Source: Pseudomonas sp. MWU15-20650
GTDB lineage: Bacteria; Pseudomonadota; Gammaproteobacteria; Pseudomonadales; Pseudomonadaceae
Assembly: GCF_023242475.1 (NCBI RefSeq)
Contig: NZ_JALJFG010000027.1
Span: 1 to 64,000 of the forward strand
Direction of reading: 5' to 3'
DNA: 64,000 bases
In this document: one piece after another, positions 32,016 to 40,103 of the stretch
Layout of the letters: each line of letters begins with the position of its first letter
Position numbering within the stretch: position 1 is the stretch's first letter
The notes under the pieces: generated by a model
The model's database searches: none
Told to the model about the DNA's origin: nothing
The model's input: the letters and a program-made list of their open reading frames with translations, nothing else
Position numbers and translations under genes: made by a program

Positions 32016-33841
32016 TGGGCTTTCTCCGAAGCTTTCAGCCACCACGCGCTCAGGCCCAGGCTGTAGGGCGGCGTGGTGACAAAGGCGAACCGGTTGCGGT
32101 ACGCCAGGCGATGATAGTTGAGGTACCAGTTGGGAATGCTGTAGTGCTGCCACAGCAGCACACGGTCCAGGGCGCGGCCGGCGGCCAATTGCTCTTCGCG
32201 GGTCTGCGCCGCCAGCAGTTGTTCCAGCAGGCGGTCGACCACCGGGTTGGCGATGCCGGCGTAATTCTTGCTGCCCTTGATCGCAGCCTGGCTGGAGTGG
32301 AAGTACTGCCACTGTTCGAGGCCGGGGCTGAGCGTCTGGTTGAGCGTCATCAGGACCATGTCGAAGTCGAATTGATCGAGGCGTTGTTTGTACTGGGCAC
32401 GGTCTACCGTGCGCAAGCGGGCATCGACGCCGATACTGGCCAGATTTTCGACATAAGGTTGCAGGATGCGCTCCAAATTCGGATTGACCAGCAGGATCTC
32501 CAGGCGCAGCGGTTGCCCGTCACGGTTGAGCAGGCGTTGTCCCGAGAGTTTCCAGCCAGCTTCGCCGAGCAGCGCCAGGGCGCGGCGCAGGGTTTCGCGG
32601 GGAATGCCGCGACCGTCGGTTTGCGGCAGGCTGAATGGTTGGGTGAACAGGGCGGCGGGCAGTTGGTCGCGGTAGGGCGCAAGCATCAACCATTCATGAC
32701 CCAGCGGCAGGCCCGTCGCTGAAAAATCGCTGTTGGGATAGTAGCTCACGGAGCGTTTATAGGCGCTGCTGAACAGGGTGCGGTTGGTCCATTCAAAGTC
32801 GAACATCAACCCTAGGGCTTCGCGCACGTTGGCCTGGTTGAAGGTGGGCCGCCGGGTGTTCATGAACAGGCCCTGGCTCTGGGTGGGGATTTGGTGGGCG
32901 ATCTGCGCCTTGATCACATCACCGCGATTGACCGCCGGGAAGTTGTAGCCCGTGGCCCAGTTCTTGGCCTGGTGCTCGATATAGATATCGAATTCGCCAG
33001 CCTTGAAGGCTTCGAAGGCCACGTCGCTGTCGCGGTAAAACTCCACTTCGACGTTGTCGTAGTTGTAGAAGCCTTGGTTGACCGGCAGGTCTTTGCCCCA
33101 GTAATCCTTGACCCGTTCGAACACCAACTGCCGGCCTGGGGCGACTTTGGTGATGCGGTACGGCCCACTGCCCAGTGGCGGTTCAAAGGTGGTGGCCTTG
33201 AAGTCGCGGTTCTTCCAGTAATGCTGGGGCAATACCGGCAGCTCACCCAGGCGCAGGATCAGCAGCGGGTTGCTGGCGCGCTTGAACACAAAGCGGATAC
33301 GGTGGCGGTTGAGGATATCGACCCGCGCCACTTCCTGCAGGTTGGTGCGGTACTGCGGGTGGCCTTCGGTCAGCAAGGTGCGATAGGAAAACGCCACGTC
33401 ATACGCAGTGATCGGCTTGCCGTCGTGAAAGCGCGCTTCGGGACGCAGGTTGAACACGACCCAGCTACGGTCCTCGCTGTACTCCACCGATTGGGCAATC
33501 AGGCCGTAGCTGGACGTGGGTTCGTCGCCGGACGGCGCGTACTGGCCGGTGCCGACCATCAGGGGTTCGTTCAGCTCATTGACGCCGTATTGCAGGAAGT
33601 TGGCGGTGGAGACCGGGCTTGAACCCTTGAAGGTGTAGGGGTTGAGCGTGTCGAATGTGCCAAATGCCATGACCCGCAAGGTCCCGCCTTTTGGCGCTGC
33701 AGGGTTTACCCAATCGTAATGGGTGAATTTGGCCGGGTACTTGAGCGTGCCGAACTGCGTGTAACCGTGGCTCTCGGTAATCGTCGCGTTCGCAGCAAAG
33801 CTCAAGGCCAGACTTATTAGTAGAAGGAGGGGACGCTTCAA
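32012..33841 (-). CDS. nppA1: Second family-5 solute-binding protein of the same importer (NppA1)
   Basis: A 609-residue periplasmic protein, clearly a paralogue of the next gene: it starts, after the signal peptide MKRPLLLLISLALSFAANA, with FTHYDWVNPAAPKGGTLRVM and has the same core segments (FNLRPEARFHDGKPITAYDV, GPYRITKVAPGRQLVFERVK, FMNTRRPTFNQANVREALGL). Two binding proteins in one operon probably widen the ligand range. It is the first gene of the five-gene operon. Start codon TTG 33841 is chosen by the signal peptide; the ribosome binding site is weak. Confidence 0.88.
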   Translation of the reverse strand: MKRPLLLLISLALSFAANATITESHGYTQFGTLKYPAKFTHYDWVNPAAPKGGTLRVMAFGTFDTLNPYTFKGSSPVSTANFLQYGVNELNEPLMVGTGQYAPSGDEPTSSYGLIAQSVEYSEDRSWVVFNLRPEARFHDGKPITAYDVAFSYRTLLTEGHPQYRTNLQEVARVDILNRHRIRFVFKRASNPLLILRLGELPVLPQHYWKNRDFKATTFEPPLGSGPYRITKVAPGRQLVFERVKDYWGKDLPVNQGFYNYDNVEVEFYRDSDVAFEAFKAGEFDIYIEHQAKNWATGYNFPAVNRGDVIKAQIAHQIPTQSQGLFMNTRRPTFNQANVREALGLMFDFEWTNRTLFSSAYKRSVSYYPNSDFSATGLPLGHEWLMLAPYRDQLPAALFTQPFSLPQTDGRGIPRETLRRALALLGEAGWKLSGQRLLNRDGQPLRLEILLVNPNLERILQPYVENLASIGVDARLRTVDRAQYKQRLDQFDFDMVLMTLNQTLSPGLEQWQYFHSSQAAIKGSKNYAGIANPVVDRLLEQLLAAQTREEQLAAGRALDRVLLWQHYSIPNWYLNYHRLAYRNRFAFVTTPPYSLGLSAWWLKASEKAQ

Positions 33842-33935
33842 GTCAGAGATCCGATCCAGGCGGCTTGGGCTTCATGATCGGTACAGTAACAGCTTGTTCC
33901 GGTTGGAAAAAGCCAGTCGGAAACACTGGAGATCC

Positions 33936-34028
33936 AATGTGGGAGGGGGCTTGCTCCCGACAGCGGTGTAGCAGCCAGTGAATCGGGTGGCTGACAAACT
34001 GCTATCGGGAGCAAGCCCCCTTTCACAT
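33936..34028. repeat. REPIN (paired REP units)
   Basis: AATGTGGGAGGGGGCTTGC with TCCCGA, about 47 bases, then the inverted ATCGGGAGCAAGCCCCC and TTTCACATT. It separates mltD from the importer operon, both on the minus strand, and could end mltD transcription. It belongs to the same family as the units at 39,034-40,014. Confidence 0.85.
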
Positions 34029-34052
34029 TAGCTTTTCGGTGTTCTTGAAACC

Positions 34053-35465
34053 TTAGCGCGGCCCGGAAACCACCAGCATCTGACCCGGCTTCAATGCCTG
34101 GCCGGTGCGTGGGTTCCAGCGCTTGAGATGTTGCATCTCGACGTTGAAGCGCTTGGCGACGATGTACAGCGAATCGCCTTTCTTGACCTTGTATTGCACC
34201 GGCTTCTTGCTGTCGGCCTTGGCCACCAGCTTGCGGGTGTCCTGCATCACCAGGGTCTGGCCAACCTTGAGCGCCTGGCCATTGAGCTTGTTCCAGCGCT
34301 GCAGGTCATGGACATCAACCTTGTTGGCCTTGGCGATCAGGGTGAGGTTGTCGCCGCTGCGCACCTTGTAGCTGCGGCTGCGCCCGGCAACCCGCGGGGT
34401 CTCAACTTCGTCGAACACCTGCTTTCTCGGGCGCATGGCCAGCAGTTCTTCAGGCTTCATCGTCGAAAGAGTGCTGGTGAGCAGTTGCGCCTTGGCGCTT
34501 GGCACCAGCAAATGCTGGGGGCCGTCCAGGGTGGTGCGTTGTTTCAGGGCCGGGTTGAGCTGGAACAGTTCGTCTTCGTCGATTTCCGCCAGCGCGGCGA
34601 CCCGTGACAGGTCCATGCTTTGCTTGACTTCCACCACTTCGAAGTACGGCTGGTTGGCGATCGGGTTCAAGTTGACACCGTAAGCCTCGGGGGCCAGCAC
34701 TACCTGGGACAGTGCCAGGAACTTGGGCACGTAGTCCTTGGTTTCCTGGGGCAGGGGCAGGTTCCAGTAGTCGGTCGGCAGGCCGAGCTTCTCGTTGCGT
34801 TCGATCGCCCGGCTGACCGTGCCTTCGCCGGCGTTATAAGCCGCCAGGGCCAGCAGCCAGTCGCCATTGAACATGTCATGCAGACGGGTCAGGTAGTCCA
34901 GGGCGGCAGTGGTGGAGGCGGTGATGTCGCGGCGGCCGTCGTAGGCGCGGGTCTGGCGCAGGTTGAAGTAGCGCCCGGTGGAAGGAATGAACTGCCACAA
35001 GCCAACCGCATCGCTACGCGAATAGGCCATTGGGTTGTAGGCGCTTTCAATCACCGGCAACAGCGCCAGCTCCAGGGGCATGTTGCGTTCTTCAAGGCGC
35101 TCGACGATGTAGTGAATATAGAGGCTGCCGCGTTCCCCGGCGTTCTCCAGGAAGGACGGGTTGCTGGCGAACCACAAGCGCTGTTGCTCGATGCGCGGGT
35201 TGACGCCCAGGCCGTCCTGCAGTTGAAAGCCCCGGCGCATGCGTTCCCAGACATCCTGGGGCACTTCGGGGCTAGGCTTCTCTGATAGCCAAATAGGTTT
35301 TTGCTTGATCTTGGCGGCAAGATTGGGTTTGGGTTGCACGGTGGATTGTGCAGCGAAATTTGTCGATTGGCAGCCCGCCAGAGTCGCGGACACAGCCACC
35401 GCCACGGCTTGAGCCAGGCGGGTCAATGCGTCTGAAGAGATGGATTTACGAATAGATGACGACAT
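34053..35465 (-). CDS. mltD: Membrane-bound lytic murein transglycosylase D
   Basis: A 470-residue lipoprotein that cleaves peptidoglycan glycan strands, leaving 1,6-anhydro ends. The N-terminus ends in lipobox LAG-C32. The SLT domain (about residues 110-240) has the catalytic glutamate in LLPVIESAYNPMAYSRS, followed by VGLWQFIPSTGRYFNL and LLALAAYNAGEGTVSRAI. Two LysM peptidoglycan-binding repeats close the protein (YKVRSGDNLTLIAKANKVDV and YKVKKGDSLYIVAKRFNVEM). ATG 35465 is favoured by the lipoprotein signal. Neighbouring gloB is upstream on the same strand, as in P. aeruginosa PA1812-PA1813. Confidence 0.93.
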   Translation of the reverse strand: MSSSIRKSISSDALTRLAQAVAVAVSATLAGCQSTNFAAQSTVQPKPNLAAKIKQKPIWLSEKPSPEVPQDVWERMRRGFQLQDGLGVNPRIEQQRLWFASNPSFLENAGERGSLYIHYIVERLEERNMPLELALLPVIESAYNPMAYSRSDAVGLWQFIPSTGRYFNLRQTRAYDGRRDITASTTAALDYLTRLHDMFNGDWLLALAAYNAGEGTVSRAIERNEKLGLPTDYWNLPLPQETKDYVPKFLALSQVVLAPEAYGVNLNPIANQPYFEVVEVKQSMDLSRVAALAEIDEDELFQLNPALKQRTTLDGPQHLLVPSAKAQLLTSTLSTMKPEELLAMRPRKQVFDEVETPRVAGRSRSYKVRSGDNLTLIAKANKVDVHDLQRWNKLNGQALKVGQTLVMQDTRKLVAKADSKKPVQYKVKKGDSLYIVAKRFNVEMQHLKRWNPRTGQALKPGQMLVVSGPR

Positions 35466-35563
35466 TGGCTGGAAGTAAGTTCCGGGCAAAAATGTCGGGC
35501 GATTCTAGAAAGCGCTTTGGTTCCGGTCAACCATTCAGAAATTATGTATCAGAGTGCATCTGC

Positions 35564-36331
35564 TTAGAACTTATCTTTCCATGCCCTCAAGCTAGCAAAC
35601 ACTTCGGCCCCAGAGCGGTTGTCGCGACCATTCCGTTCGTCCGCTTTTTGTTTAACGGATGTTTCAGCGGTGCGTAGGAAAGGGTTAGTACGTTTTTCCA
35701 GGGCCAAGTTGGACGGCAGCGTGATCTCGCCACGGTCGCGCAGTTGGCGCACGTTTTCCACCCGTTCGGCGATATCCGCGTTGTGCGGTTCCACGGCTTG
35801 GGCGAACTTGAGGTTGCTTTGTGTGTATTCGTGGGTGCAGTAGACCAGCGTATCGGCGGGCAGCGCGGCCAGGCGTTCCAACGAGGTGTGCATCTGCTCG
35901 GGTGTGCCTTCGAACAGGCGGCCGCAACCGGCAGCGAACAGGGTGTCACCACACAACAGCACGCCCTGGTGATAAAAGGCGATATGGCCGAGGGTGTGGC
36001 CGGGTACCGCATAAACGTCGAAGTCCCAACCCAGCACGGTGATGTGGTCATTGTCTTGCAGGGCAACATCCCGTGCGGGGATGTTTTCGTTCGCCGGGCC
36101 GTAGACCTTGGCGCCGGTTACATTTTTCAGTTGCTCCACACCGCCGACATGATCATGGTGATGGTGAGTGACCAGGATATCGCTGAGGGTCCAGTCCGGG
36201 TATTGCTTGAGCCAGGCGAGCACGGGCGCGGCGTCACCGGGATCGACCACGGCGCAGCGTTGGGTCCCAGGGTCTTGTAACAACCAGATGTAGTTATCGG
36301 TGAAGGCGGGTAGGGCACTGATCTGTATCAT
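35564..36331 (-). CDS. gloB: Hydroxyacylglutathione hydrolase (glyoxalase II)
   Basis: A 255-residue cytoplasmic metallo-beta-lactamase-fold enzyme that turns S-D-lactoylglutathione into D-lactate and glutathione, the second step of methylglyoxal detoxification. The binuclear metal motif LVTHHHHDHVGG is intact, with VPGHTLGHIAFY and the FCGDTLFAAGCGRLFEG-like segment (LLCGDTLFAAGCGRLFEG). The C-terminal HAGH domain holds ALEKRTNPFLR. ATG 36331 is the family start; a longer frame from 36397 is not needed. It is divergent from the methyltransferase gene, sharing a 65-base promoter gap. Confidence 0.94.
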   Translation of the reverse strand: MIQISALPAFTDNYIWLLQDPGTQRCAVVDPGDAAPVLAWLKQYPDWTLSDILVTHHHHDHVGGVEQLKNVTGAKVYGPANENIPARDVALQDNDHITVLGWDFDVYAVPGHTLGHIAFYHQGVLLCGDTLFAAGCGRLFEGTPEQMHTSLERLAALPADTLVYCTHEYTQSNLKFAQAVEPHNADIAERVENVRQLRDRGEITLPSNLALEKRTNPFLRTAETSVKQKADERNGRDNRSGAEVFASLRAWKDKF

Positions 36332-36396
36332 TCTTCGATTCGCCAAGCTGAACACATTGGTGCATCTTAGAACGTCTAGGCGAGTTGGAGAATGCA

Positions 36397-37155
36397 ATGA
36401 CTGATAAAGCGTTCGCCCAGGCCGATCCTGAGTGGCTGGCCCTGATCAGCGCGGCCCGCGAATGGCTGTCCGGGCCGATTGGGCAGTTTCTGCTGGACGA
36501 AGAACGGCGCATGCTCGAAGACGAACTGGGCCGGTTCTTTGGCGGCTACCTCGTGCATTACGGCCCGTCGGCCCAGACGCCGCCGTCCGCGCCACAGGTA
36601 CAGCGCAATGTGCGCCTGGGCGCGCCGTTGCCAGGTGTGGAAATCGTCTGTGAGGAGCAGGCGTGGCCCTTGAGCGAACACGCGGCCGATGTGGTGGTAT
36701 TGCAGCATGGCCTGGATTTCTGCCTGTCCCCCCACGGGCTGTTGCGCGAAGCGGCGAGCAGTGTGCGCCCCGGTGGCCATTTGCTGATTATTGGCATCAA
36801 CCCCTGGAGCAGTTGGGGGCTGCGCCATGCGTTCGCCCATGATGGCCTGCGCCAGGCGCGCTGCATCTCGCCGTCACGGGTGGGAGACTGGCTGAACCTG
36901 CTGGGCTTCGCGCTGGAGAAACGCCGCTTCGGGTGCTATCGTCCGCCGCTTGCGTCGGCCAAGTGGCAAGGCCGGCTGGCCGGCTGGGAGCGTCGAGCGG
37001 GAGCCTGGCAACTGTCGGGTGGCGGCTTCTATTTATTGGTGGCGCGCAAGATCGTGGTCGGGCTGCGGCCGGTGCGCCAGGAACGGCGCGAGCCCATGGG
37101 CAAGCTGGTGCCGATACCGATGGCCAAGGTCAACCGCAAGCAAAGCGAACCGTAA
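36397..37155 (+). CDS. Class I SAM-dependent methyltransferase family protein
   Basis: A 252-residue protein equivalent in position to PA1814. The SAM-binding core begins near GAPLPGVEIVCEEQAWPLSE, then HAADVVVLQHGLDFCLSPHG, LREAASSVRPGGHLLIIGIN and the PWSSWGLRHAF segment, which is the usual post-II to strand-4 layout. The first glycine-rich SAM loop is degenerate, so activity is uncertain. ATG 36397 has GGAG six bases upstream. It lies 85 bases upstream of rnhA on the same strand; the target is unknown. Confidence 0.8.
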   Translation: MTDKAFAQADPEWLALISAAREWLSGPIGQFLLDEERRMLEDELGRFFGGYLVHYGPSAQTPPSAPQVQRNVRLGAPLPGVEIVCEEQAWPLSEHAADVVVLQHGLDFCLSPHGLLREAASSVRPGGHLLIIGINPWSSWGLRHAFAHDGLRQARCISPSRVGDWLNLLGFALEKRRFGCYRPPLASAKWQGRLAGWERRAGAWQLSGGGFYLLVARKIVVGLRPVRQERREPMGKLVPIPMAKVNRKQSEP

Positions 37156-37240
37156 ACCTCTTTTTGATTTCAGGCCGAGTCGCTCGGCCTCGGGATACTG
37201 TCGGTCAACGACCGCCAGCCCGTTTTGATGGATGCAACCG

Positions 37241-37693
37241 ATGACCGATAGCGTAGAACTCTTCACCGATGGCGCCTGCAAGGGCAACCCGGGCCCAGGC
37301 GGCTGGGGGGCCTTGCTGGTATGCAAGGGCGTGGAGAAGGAGTTGTGGGGCGGCGAAGCCAACACCACCAACAACCGTATGGAACTGATGGGTGCCATTC
37401 GTGGCCTGGAAGAACTCAAGCGGCGCTGCAACGTACTCTTGGTGACGGACTCGCAATATGTGATGAAGGGCATCAACGAGTGGATGGTCAACTGGAAGAA
37501 GCGCGGCTGGAAGACAGCGGCCAAGGAGCCGGTCAAGAATGCCGACTTGTGGCAACTGCTCGATGAGCAATGCAATCGGCATGACATCACCTGGAAATGG
37601 GTGCGCGGGCACATCGGCCACCCAGGCAATGAGCGTGCCGACCAGTTGGCCAATCGTGGCGTGGATGAAGTGCGCGGTTATAAGCAGAGCTGA
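37241..37693 (+). CDS. rnhA: Ribonuclease HI
   Basis: A 150-residue endonuclease that removes RNA from RNA-DNA hybrids. The four acidic catalytic positions are in FTDGACKGNPGPGGWG (Asp), NRMELMGAI (Glu), LLVTDSQYVMKGI (Asp) and GNERADQLANRG (Asp). The family's basic handle is present (NWKKRGWKTAAKEPVKN). ATG 37241 is chosen; ATG 37232 would add three residues. In E. coli rnhA and dnaQ are divergent neighbours; here they face the same way with a DUF2388 gene between them. Confidence 0.95.
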   Translation: MTDSVELFTDGACKGNPGPGGWGALLVCKGVEKELWGGEANTTNNRMELMGAIRGLEELKRRCNVLLVTDSQYVMKGINEWMVNWKKRGWKTAAKEPVKNADLWQLLDEQCNRHDITWKWVRGHIGHPGNERADQLANRGVDEVRGYKQS

Positions 37694-37761
37694 GCCAATG
37701 ACATCGTATACGTCGCCTTGCGGGATTTTGGCCTGATCAAAAAAACCAGTGATTGTGTGAG

Positions 37762-38067
37762 TCACAGCACCAGGATCGCACGGGCGAGTTGCTCGTCCGT
37801 GCACTGTAAGTCCACCAGCGTGTAGCGAATGTGCTGGAAGGCTGACTCCAACTGGACCGCCCGTATTTCGCCCTCGCTTGCGACAAACGCTGCGGCATCG
37901 GTCTTGGCCGCCAATACGATCTTGTCGTCCTTGAAACGGCTGCTGGTGCCTTGGGTGGCACTCATCGACAGACTCACCAAGGCGTCAGTCGTCATGACGA
38001 AGCTGGTGGCCTGCGCACTGGCGGTGCTGAGCAGGCAAGGGATTAACAGCCATTTTATAGTGCGCAT
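37762..38067 (-). CDS. DUF2388 family secreted protein
   Basis: A 101-residue protein with signal peptide MRTIKWLLIPCLLSTASAQA and a mature domain starting TSFVMTTDALVSLSMSATQG, the DUF2388 pattern found almost only in Pseudomonas. Periplasmic, function unknown. It sits on the minus strand between rnhA and dnaQ. Downstream of its stop, seven A residues on the plus strand (37739-37745) would give a T run in its transcript after a weak GTGA/TCAC stem, a possible terminator. Confidence 0.8.
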   Translation of the reverse strand: MRTIKWLLIPCLLSTASAQATSFVMTTDALVSLSMSATQGTSSRFKDDKIVLAAKTDAAAFVASEGEIRAVQLESAFQHIRYTLVDLQCTDEQLARAILVL

Positions 38068-38265
38068 GAACCTGGAATTTCCGCATCAGGAAGGAGGCAC
38101 GCAGGCTAGCAACGACGCGTGCAGCAAACTGCAGCAGGTTTGCTAAACCTTGTTAAAAACTGTTGGGCCCCACCTTGGGGGTTTGCCCCATGGGGCGCAT
38201 CGGTTAGAGAGCGTGCTAATATCCCGCCCCTTGAAATGCATTGAACCGTTGAGAGCTGAACCCTG

Positions 38266-39012
38266 ATGGCCATCCGATCTGTTGTACTCGATACCGAAAC
38301 CACCGGCATGCCGGTGACCGATGGTCACCGGATCATCGAAATCGGCTGTGTCGAACTGATGGGGCGCCGTCTCACCGGCCGTCACTTCCACGTCTACCTG
38401 CAACCGGACCGCGACAGTGACGAGGGCGCGATCGGCGTCCACGGCATCACCGACGAGTTCCTCAAGGGCAAGCCGCGCTTCGCCGAAGTGGCCGATGAGT
38501 TCTTCGAGTTCATCAACGGCGCCCAACTGATCATCCATAACGCGGCGTTCGACGTCGGCTTTATCAATAACGAATTTGCCCTGATGGGGCAGACGGACCG
38601 TGCGGACATTTCCCAGCACTGCACGATCCTCGATACCTTGATGATGGCCCGTGAGCGTCACCCGGGCCAACGCAACAGCCTCGATGCCTTGTGCAAGCGC
38701 TATGGCGTCGACAACTCCGGCCGTGAACTCCACGGCGCCTTGCTCGACTCCGAGATCCTGGCCGACGTTTACCTGACCATGACGGGCGGGCAGACCAGCC
38801 TGTCCCTGGCCGGTAACGCGTCTGACGGCAGCGGCTCGGCGGAAGGCTCGGGCAACCGTCCTTCGGAAATCCGTCGCCTGCCGGCTGATCGCAAGCCCAC
38901 CACGATCATTCGCGCCAGCGAGCAGGACTTGGCCGAACACGCCGCTCGGTTGGAGGCCATTGCCAAGTCGGCGGGTGCGCCGGCGCTGTGGACTCAACTG
39001 ACCCAACAATAG
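38266..39012 (+). CDS. dnaQ: DNA polymerase III epsilon subunit (3'-5' proofreading exonuclease)
   Basis: A 248-residue protein. The exonuclease domain (about 1-180) has Exo I VLDTETTGMPVTDGHRIIEI (Asp, Glu), Exo II IIHNAAFDVGFINNEF (Asp) and Exo III HGALLDSEILADVYLTM (His, Asp). A flexible Gly/Ser linker (GNASDGSGSAEGSGN) leads to a C-terminal segment that contacts the alpha polymerase subunit. It edits replication errors in the replisome. A ribosome binding site GAGAGCTGAACC precedes ATG 38266. Confidence 0.95.
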   Translation: MAIRSVVLDTETTGMPVTDGHRIIEIGCVELMGRRLTGRHFHVYLQPDRDSDEGAIGVHGITDEFLKGKPRFAEVADEFFEFINGAQLIIHNAAFDVGFINNEFALMGQTDRADISQHCTILDTLMMARERHPGQRNSLDALCKRYGVDNSGRELHGALLDSEILADVYLTMTGGQTSLSLAGNASDGSGSAEGSGNRPSEIRRLPADRKPTTIIRASEQDLAEHAARLEAIAKSAGAPALWTQLTQQ

Positions 39013-39033
39013 CCTTGGTGCAATGCGATAAAA

Positions 39034-40014
39034 AATGTGGGAGGGGGCTTGCTCCCGATGGAGGTATGTCGGCCACACATGCATTGACTGACCCACCCTC
39101 ATCGGGAGCAAGCCCCCTCCCACATTTTGAGCGTGATCGTGCACGACCCGAACCCCAATCCAGCCCCGGGCGTCTGCGGGTAGATCGTGCTTTCCTGATG
39201 CACGAAACTCCAGTGTGGGAGGGGGTTTGCTCCCGCTGGCGGTATGTCGGCCACACATGCATTGACTGACACACCCTCATCGGGAGCAAGCCCCCTCCCA
39301 CATTTTGAGCGTGATCGTGCACGCCCCGAACCCCATCCAGCCCCGGGCGTCTGCGGGTAGATCGTGCTTTCCTGATACACGAAACTCCAATGTGGGCGGG
39401 GGCTTGCTCCCGATGGCGGTATGTCGGCCACACATGCATTGACTGACCCACCCTCATCGGGAGCAAGCCCCCTCCCACATTTTGAGCGTGATCGTGCACG
39501 ACCCGAACCCCATCCAGCCCCCGGGCGTCTGCGGGTAGATCGTGCTTTCCTGATGCACGAAACTCCAGTGTGGGAGGGGGCTTGCTCCCGATGGCGGTAT
39601 GTCGGCCACACATGCATTGACTGACACACCCTCATCGGGAACAACCCCCTCCCACATTTTGAGCGTGATCGTGCACGACCCGAACCCCAATCCAGCCCCC
39701 GGGCGTCTGCGGGTAGATCGTGCTTTCCTGATGCACGAAACTCCAGTGTGGGAGGGGGCTTGCTCCCGATGGCGGTATGTCGGCCACACATGCATTGACT
39801 GACACACCCTCATCGGGAACAACCCCCTCCCACATTTTTAGCGTGATCGTGCACGACCCGAACCCCAATCCAGCCCCCGGGCGTCTGCGGGTAGATCGTG
39901 CTTTCCTGACGCATGAAACTCCAATGTGGGAGGGGGCTTGCTCCCGATGGCGGTATGTCGGCCACACATGCATTGACTGACACACCCTCATCGGGAACAA
40001 CCCCCTCCCACAGT
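39034..40014. repeat. Tandem array of six REPIN-containing units (period 177-178 bp)
   Basis: The motif GGTATGTCGGCCACACATGC recurs at 39063, 39241, 39418, 39596, 39774 and 39952, steps of 178, 177, 178, 178 and 178. Each unit is a REPIN (TGTGGGAGGGGGCTTGCTCC and its inverse CGGGAGCAAGCCCCCTCCCA) plus a linker of about 70-95 bases reading TTTTGAGCGTGATCGTGCAC and GGGCGTCTGCGGGTAGATCG. Units differ at a few bases; the last three share the variant CGGGAACAACCCCCTCCCAC in place of the normal arm. The array fills the gap between dnaQ and ldcA. Because the period is not a multiple of three, the repetitive open frames through it are not genes. Confidence 0.95.
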
Positions 40015-40103
40015 TGATCTTCACGGCCTGCAAAATCTTCATTCGCATCATTGCCTCCCAGCCTCTACCCTTGAGTGCATAGCCCTCAGGACTACACGCA
40101 CTC

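Noticed and set aside
39034..40014. CRISPR array
   Set aside because: The period is 177-178 bp and the linkers are repeated too; there are no unique spacers and no cas genes.
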